Positions 4,959 to 8,763 of a DNA stretch of 8,763 nucleotides are shown here, one piece after another (within the stretch, counting starts at the first letter, position 1; every line of letters begins with the position of its first letter). The DNA is from Desulfobacteraceae bacterium 4572_19 (lineage in GTDB: Bacteria > Desulfobacterota > Desulfobacteria > Desulfobacterales > NBLS01): the NCBI GenBank assembly GCA_002084385.1, contig NBLS01000012.1:1-8763 (forward strand), in the 5' to 3' direction. Below the pieces are notes generated by a model. That model was not told the origin of the DNA and searched no databases. It saw nothing but the letters and a program-made list of their open reading frames with translations. Position numbers and translations under genes: made by a program.

Positions 4959-7288
4959 TTGTCCGCCCATGTTCTCATAGCTCCCCAGTCCATTGATATC
5001 AATGGTATCTGTTTTTTATATTCTTCATTATAGTTATCAACGATAGTTTTTACACTATCCTCGTAACCTTTTTTAATAACAGTATTGACCTCATCATGTA
5101 CATTCATTGGTTGCACAATCCAAGTTCCAATACCACAGGGTTGTAAATCCCATATCCTTTTCTGTAAGCCCTTAGTAATAGTACCACCAGGACTCTGTAT
5201 TTCGTGATTTGCTGCCGCACGCATGCAGGCTCCTTGTATGCCAAAGGCAGCACCAAATAATGCAGACCGTACAGCTCCAGAAATAGATTGTTCACGGTCT
5301 CTTCTCGTTACCTTAATTTTTAGCTTAGTCCATTCCTTAGGTGGTTTTTCAGCTAGAGTAAATAAGGCCTTGCATATTTTGTTTTCCAAAGTAAAATACC
5401 TCCGAAAACCGAACATACTTTCTATAAATTCTGCTGGTTCATACCATTCAACAGCCGTACCAATACCATTCGGTTGTCTCATAGAGCAAAATTTATTATG
5501 AATACGTCTCCGAGCCATTTTCCACTGGACGTATGTATCACACCATTCTTTGAAAGCTTTAACAGCAACTTCTTCACTAACACCAACACGAGTTTGAAGA
5601 GTATACTCTTCACCCCCGTATAAAAGAGCGAAAACACCATTTTTCGCCCTTGTATACTTGTCATTTTCACCTTCTAACCCCTTAGTCGCAAGAATTTCAT
5701 CATATGTCATTGTTGGAAACAATTTCACACCGAGAAGACCATGTATTTTCTTTCCCGAAAGAATTTGCTTTCTGAGATGTTGGTCTTTATAGACAGCATC
5801 AGCAATAGAAACCTCAAAACCGTCATAATCACCACCTGCTAGTGTGTAGCCGTCATAAGCCATTGTAAAGCACTCCCGAATTTCGTATGCTCTTTTAATA
5901 CCTTGAGCATTTAAACCTGAGCCTTTACCACCCGACATTCTGGAACTTAATGTCCCAATAATATCGAATGCCGCATGAAAGCGCCGAGCAATTAATAATT
6001 TATCAAATAATTCCACCTCCTTTTTTGTATGTCTTAAAGATAATATTTCACGAGCGATTAGTGCTGCTGGATGTGGCTCATCCGTCGGGATGAGACCATC
6101 TTCACAATAATCACATGTCGAACCCAAACCAAAACAATGTTCACACGTTTCTGAGAGTGTCCATTTAGCAATACCCTCAAGGATGATACCCTTTGTTGAT
6201 GACATACAAGATGTCTCATATTCATAATCAGTCATTGCCGATTTTAAATATTCTTTACATTTTGCAGGACTATTATATGCTACTTTCCCTTTCTTCAATA
6301 CCTCAAGAGCATTATCCCTTAATTTCCTGACTTTAGGAATATTAATAGCAAACCCTTTCCATCTAACAGCCCCAACCATAAATGCTAAAATGCTATCATC
6401 ACATTCTTCAGGCTCCTCAAAGAAATAAAATAAATCTCGTGTATAAATTACGTCATTTCTAGCATAATCCCTAGCAAGTTTATTATATGACCAGTGTTCT
6501 ATATGTGCCGAAATTTTAACAGGCCATGAACCATTCCAATTCCACCGACTAGGGTCAGCAATAGGCTTCAAATTATAATCAACCGTTGTTGCTAGAGCCA
6601 TTGCATAAGGTGCAAAACCAAGTTCCTTAGGTATTGCTGCCCTAGATAAAGATACCTCATTAAACTTAGTTGTCTGTATACCTAAAGCATCCTTTGCCAG
6701 AGCTTTCAAGGCACTTGAGGGTGCGAAAGTAAGTATGACATCTTTAAACTCTGGGATGACATTATCCATGTCATCCTTAATGTCAAAGACTTGCCATCTT
6801 TGAGATGGGTCAGATTTTCTTTCAAAATAAATATCATCTATCGGTATTAATTCTGTAAGTTTATCAGCTAATAACCAAGCAAGTTTGGTAGGAACACGTC
6901 TAATACGGATATCTGACCTATCCATTGTTGATTGGTATTTACCTTTTCGAGCGACAATCATTAAATCAACACATTTCTGTGGTTTTAGACAATCACCATC
7001 TCGAGCTAAAGGTTCATTAACGGCATACTCCCAAACATTAGGTACTTCATCCCAATTAGCAAGGCGTACCAATGTTGTATACATTTGACATAGTTTGAAA
7101 TGGTCAAATGCTGCATTAAAGACACAGAGACCTCCTTGATGATTCATGAACATTTCAATCAACTCTATAGTCGATCGAACTGTCTCATGCCACGGGGAAT
7201 GTAATATTACAGGCCCATCATCAATAGCATATTGTATTAATACAATTGGGCCTGTAAACCCACAAGTTTCTGTGTCTAAAAAAATCAT
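4955..7288 (-). CDS. Family A DNA polymerase with 3'-5' proofreading exonuclease
   Basis: This is the replicative polymerase, 777 residues, with no 5'-nuclease domain, as in T7-like enzymes. The exonuclease is complete: FLDTET (Asp5, Glu7), FNAAFD (58-62) and YARND (Tyr275, Asp279). Between exonuclease and palm is a four-cysteine motif, CEHCFGLG then CDYC (Cys382, 385, 392 and 395), like half a DnaJ zinc finger. The polymerase motifs are GGDYDGFEVSIA (Asp487), AKNGVFALLYGG (Lys549, Phe553, Tyr557) and NVHDEV (His731, Asp732, Glu733). Phe553 sits at the ribose-discriminating position (762 in E. coli Pol I). The arginine normally four residues before the motif-B lysine is Tyr545 here. The start ATG overlaps the parB-like stop as ATGA, with AAAGGA about nine bases upstream. 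An elaborate inverted repeat covers codons 11-28. Confidence 0.93.
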   Translation of the reverse strand: MIFLDTETCGFTGPIVLIQYAIDDGPVILHSPWHETVRSTIELIEMFMNHQGGLCVFNAAFDHFKLCQMYTTLVRLANWDEVPNVWEYAVNEPLARDGDCLKPQKCVDLMIVARKGKYQSTMDRSDIRIRRVPTKLAWLLADKLTELIPIDDIYFERKSDPSQRWQVFDIKDDMDNVIPEFKDVILTFAPSSALKALAKDALGIQTTKFNEVSLSRAAIPKELGFAPYAMALATTVDYNLKPIADPSRWNWNGSWPVKISAHIEHWSYNKLARDYARNDVIYTRDLFYFFEEPEECDDSILAFMVGAVRWKGFAINIPKVRKLRDNALEVLKKGKVAYNSPAKCKEYLKSAMTDYEYETSCMSSTKGIILEGIAKWTLSETCEHCFGLGSTCDYCEDGLIPTDEPHPAALIAREILSLRHTKKEVELFDKLLIARRFHAAFDIIGTLSSRMSGGKGSGLNAQGIKRAYEIRECFTMAYDGYTLAGGDYDGFEVSIADAVYKDQHLRKQILSGKKIHGLLGVKLFPTMTYDEILATKGLEGENDKYTRAKNGVFALLYGGEEYTLQTRVGVSEEVAVKAFKEWCDTYVQWKMARRRIHNKFCSMRQPNGIGTAVEWYEPAEFIESMFGFRRYFTLENKICKALFTLAEKPPKEWTKLKIKVTRRDREQSISGAVRSALFGAAFGIQGACMRAAANHEIQSPGGTITKGLQKRIWDLQPCGIGTWIVQPMNVHDEVNTVIKKGYEDSVKTIVDNYNEEYKKQIPLISMDWGAMRTWADK
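7207..7257. repeat. 11-bp inverted repeat enclosing a 16-bp perfect palindrome, early in the polymerase gene
   Basis: Arms ttacaggccca (7207-7217) and tgggcctgtaa (7247-7257) are perfect complements. The 29-base loop contains attgtattaatacaat (7231-7246), itself a perfect palindrome. The RNA or DNA could form a cruciform or nested stem about 30-80 bases after the polymerase start codon. Confidence 0.6.
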
Positions 7289-8100
7289 ATCTTAAATCCT
7301 TTAAAAGGTATACAGTGTTCTTTTGCATACTCATTTACAGTTAATTCCATTTCTGAAGTAGTAATGTTACCACATGCCCAAGCCAAACATCTAGAAGCTA
7401 ACGTCGTTCCGAATGCATCAATTAATTGAGCATTGATGTTTTGTATTTCATAGGGTTTTCTCACCCTTTTGGTTACCTTATTTTGAGGTTTAGGGACATG
7501 CACAATCTTATAGCCTGCTATCTTGTGTTTTTTCACTGCTTTAGCGGCTTTAATACACTCGGATACCCCGTATTTCAGTTGTACAGTTTTCAGGGCACGA
7601 ATGTCCTGTTGCTTGATGAAGCCAGCACCAGCCGCTTCTTGGACAACTTCGGGTAATTCGAGTAATGTATATCTTACCTGTACCCATCCGTTTGCTTTTC
7701 CTAGTCTCGCTGCTGTTTCATCACGTGATAGACCTAGCATCTTAAGATGTTTTAATGCTTTAGCCTCCTGCAAAATATTTAAGTCTTGTCGCTGAAGATT
7801 TTCAGTAACATTTACTAACTTAGCTTCTTTCTCAGACATCCACGATCGAATGACTGCATCAATTTTGGTTCTTTTTAGGACTTTATGAGCCATTAGTCTA
7901 CGGAAACCACAGACTAATCGGTAAACGAACCCAGTCTCTTCTTTTTCGACATCTTTATATTCAAAAACAACAATAGGTTCTAATAATCCCGTCGGTGTAT
8001 CAATCGATGTAGCTAAAGGCATGACATCCAGTGGTACGATAACTCCACGACAATTAAAACTTGGGTCAGCATTTATTTCTTTTATTTCTAAAGACTGCAT
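7285..8100 (-). CDS. ParB/Spo0J-family DNA-binding protein
   Basis: This 271-residue protein has the ParB N-terminal domain: LEPIVVF (40-46), the GERR-like box CGFRRLMAH (64-72) and VTENLQRQDLN (98-108). These two boxes bind CTP in ParB clamps. A helix-turn-helix region follows (about 118-150, LSRDETAARLGKANGWVQVR). The C-terminal 120 residues are basic, then unassigned. In plasmids and chromosomes ParB segregates DNA with ParA. In phages, lone ParB-like proteins next to replication genes may load on phage DNA or regulate transcription. No parA is in the window. The ATG at 8100 lies 13 bases inside the thyX end, with GAGGA six bases upstream, and the stop overlaps the polymerase start. Nearby inverted repeats (7207-7257, 8112-8128, 8382-8407) are candidate binding sites, unproven. 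Confidence 0.88.
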   Translation of the reverse strand: MQSLEIKEINADPSFNCRGVIVPLDVMPLATSIDTPTGLLEPIVVFEYKDVEKEETGFVYRLVCGFRRLMAHKVLKRTKIDAVIRSWMSEKEAKLVNVTENLQRQDLNILQEAKALKHLKMLGLSRDETAARLGKANGWVQVRYTLLELPEVVQEAAGAGFIKQQDIRALKTVQLKYGVSECIKAAKAVKKHKIAGYKIVHVPKPQNKVTKRVRKPYEIQNINAQLIDAFGTTLASRCLAWACGNITTSEMELTVNEYAKEHCIPFKGFKI

Positions 8101-8684
8101 TTTAAATCCTCAAATACTACAGGTATTTTTTTAAGTTTAACTAATATCATATTTGCAATTTCTTGCATTTGAGGGTGAGCATATTTGCTACACCTTAATT
8201 TAAAGAAATGTCTCCATTCCCTGATATTTGCTTTCATTACAATTTCTGTTTTGAGAGATGATGGCAAAACACAGCGAGCTTCCTGTGGTGAAGCGCCCTG
8301 AAGTATTAAATCTTTATAGTTAGCTTCTGCCATTCGCATATGAACTAGCCAGATAGTGTATTGTGGTGAACACTCTAACCAAAATACAGGTTTAATGACC
8401 TGTATTTCGTCATACTTGCAATATCTTGTTGATTCTTGAGCATAAGAAGCAAGACGATGTCTTACTAGTTCATGTGAAATACCTCTATCACAGATAATCC
8501 TGACTGTAACATCTGCAAATTCAAGCATAGCATGATGACCTCTTTTCACCAAACGTTGAACGAATGGTTCAGTAGAACCTTCACAGCTCTTGGACTGATA
8601 ACAAGTTCTTGCAACTCGTTCAATCTGCCCAAGGAGACCATCTAATTTTGTAATAACTTCTACACTTGGTTCGATAACTTGCAT
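8088..8684 (-). CDS. thyX: Flavin-dependent thymidylate synthase ThyX
   Basis: ThyX methylates dUMP to dTMP using methylenetetrahydrofolate, FAD and NADPH, supplying thymidine for phage DNA; it works as a homotetramer. The 198-residue protein contains the defining RHRLASYAQESTRY (75-88; RHRxxSxxxxSxRY) with Ser80, Ser85 and Arg87. It also has GHHAMLEF (49-56), ARCVLP (136-141) and the C-terminal REWRHFFKLRCSKYAHPQM (155-173), so all family blocks are present although it is a little short. The start at ATG 8684 has AAGGAGG four bases upstream. It overlaps the parB-like start by 13 bases. A perfect 10-bp inverted repeat lies within it (8382-8407). It is probably active and independent of host ThyA. 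Confidence 0.95.
   Translation of the reverse strand: MQVIEPSVEVITKLDGLLGQIERVARTCYQSKSCEGSTEPFVQRLVKRGHHAMLEFADVTVRIICDRGISHELVRHRLASYAQESTRYCKYDEIQVIKPVFWLECSPQYTIWLVHMRMAEANYKDLILQGASPQEARCVLPSSLKTEIVMKANIREWRHFFKLRCSKYAHPQMQEIANMILVKLKKIPVVFEDLKCSL
8112..8128. repeat. Small inverted repeat before the parB-like gene
   Basis: Arms aaatac (8112-8117) and gtattt (8123-8128) flank tacag, in the last codons of thyX and directly upstream of the GAGGA ribosome site of the parB-like gene. It shares the aaatac and tacagg words with the longer repeat at 8382-8407. It is short and AT-rich, so chance is possible. Confidence 0.3.
8382..8407. repeat. 10-bp perfect inverted repeat inside thyX
   Basis: Arms aaatacaggt (8382-8391) and acctgtattt (8398-8407) are perfect complements around a 6-base spacer. 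The geometry fits an operator for a dimeric DNA-binding protein or an mRNA hairpin. It lies in thyX codons for EIQVIKPVF. Confidence 0.55.
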
Positions 8685-8693
8685 ACAACCTCC

Positions 8694-8763
8694 TTACCAC
8701 TTTACACGTAAAATTGAAAGTGTTGCGGTATAAAACCCATTCTTTGCTTGTTTCATTGACTCT
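8694..8763 (-). CDS. 3' end of an unknown gene upstream of thyX
   Basis: The frame ending ..FYTATLSILRVKW then TAA (8696-8694) is open to the window edge, giving 22 residues. Its stop falls directly on the thyX ribosome site (TAAGGAGG), the same tight packing as between the other genes. Another frame is also open here, so the assignment depends on gene arrangement rather than on a recognised motif. Confidence 0.5.
   Translation of the reverse strand, partial: ESMKQAKNGFYTATLSILRVKW

Noticed and set aside
7426..7795. Two overlapping plus-strand frames opposite the parB-like gene
   Set aside because: They are shadows of the conserved ParB coding sequence, overlap each other in different frames and lack recognisable motifs.

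Overview
The window looks like part of the DNA-replication region of an AT-rich tailed-phage genome, possibly a large one. A phage-like plasmid or integrated element cannot be excluded. No capsid, tail, terminase or integrase gene is visible, so this rests on four things. All fourteen genes or gene ends lie on the minus strand, packed with ATGA-type overlaps and gaps of no more than about 70 bases. The family A DNA polymerase lacks a 5'-nuclease domain. ThyX, a ParB-like protein and the polymerase are adjacent. The other genes are mostly small orphans. The strong AGGAGG-type ribosome sites and separate coaB and coaC genes would suit a Firmicutes host, but that is a weak inference.

Transcription runs from high to low coordinates. 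At 8763-4955 come the 3' end of an unknown gene, thyX, a parB-like gene and a proofreading family A DNA polymerase; this is the nucleotide-supply and replication block. At 4958-3312 come a 103-residue cysteine-rich protein, a stand-alone FGE-sulfatase (C-type-lectin-like) protein whose end resembles a diversity-generating-retroelement variable region, a helical protein with a Rho-N/SAP-like motif, and an unknown basic protein. At 3239-2159 come coaB and coaC, two consecutive steps of coenzyme A synthesis as separate overlapping genes. At 2088-213 come an RlmN-like radical SAM protein and two more proteins with the same cysteine-rich domain. The window ends inside another unknown gene (172-1).

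The window's most distinctive features are as follows. A cysteine-rich domain (KELALLKW then CxxC, CxxCP, CC) occurs three times, plus a stub of its N-terminal motif fused out of frame behind coaC at an A9 run. There is a viral-looking CoaB/CoaC pair. The RlmN-like enzyme lacks one of the two catalytic cysteines. The FGE-like gene is bounded by 18-bp near-perfect direct repeats that also serve as Shine-Dalgarno/start signals, and its C-terminal codons look like the product of adenine-directed mutagenesis. Several long inverted repeats with a TACAGG/CCTGTA core cluster around the parB-like gene. No gene-free stretch exceeds 300 bases. I saw no tRNA, CRISPR array, insertion sequence or reverse transcriptase.
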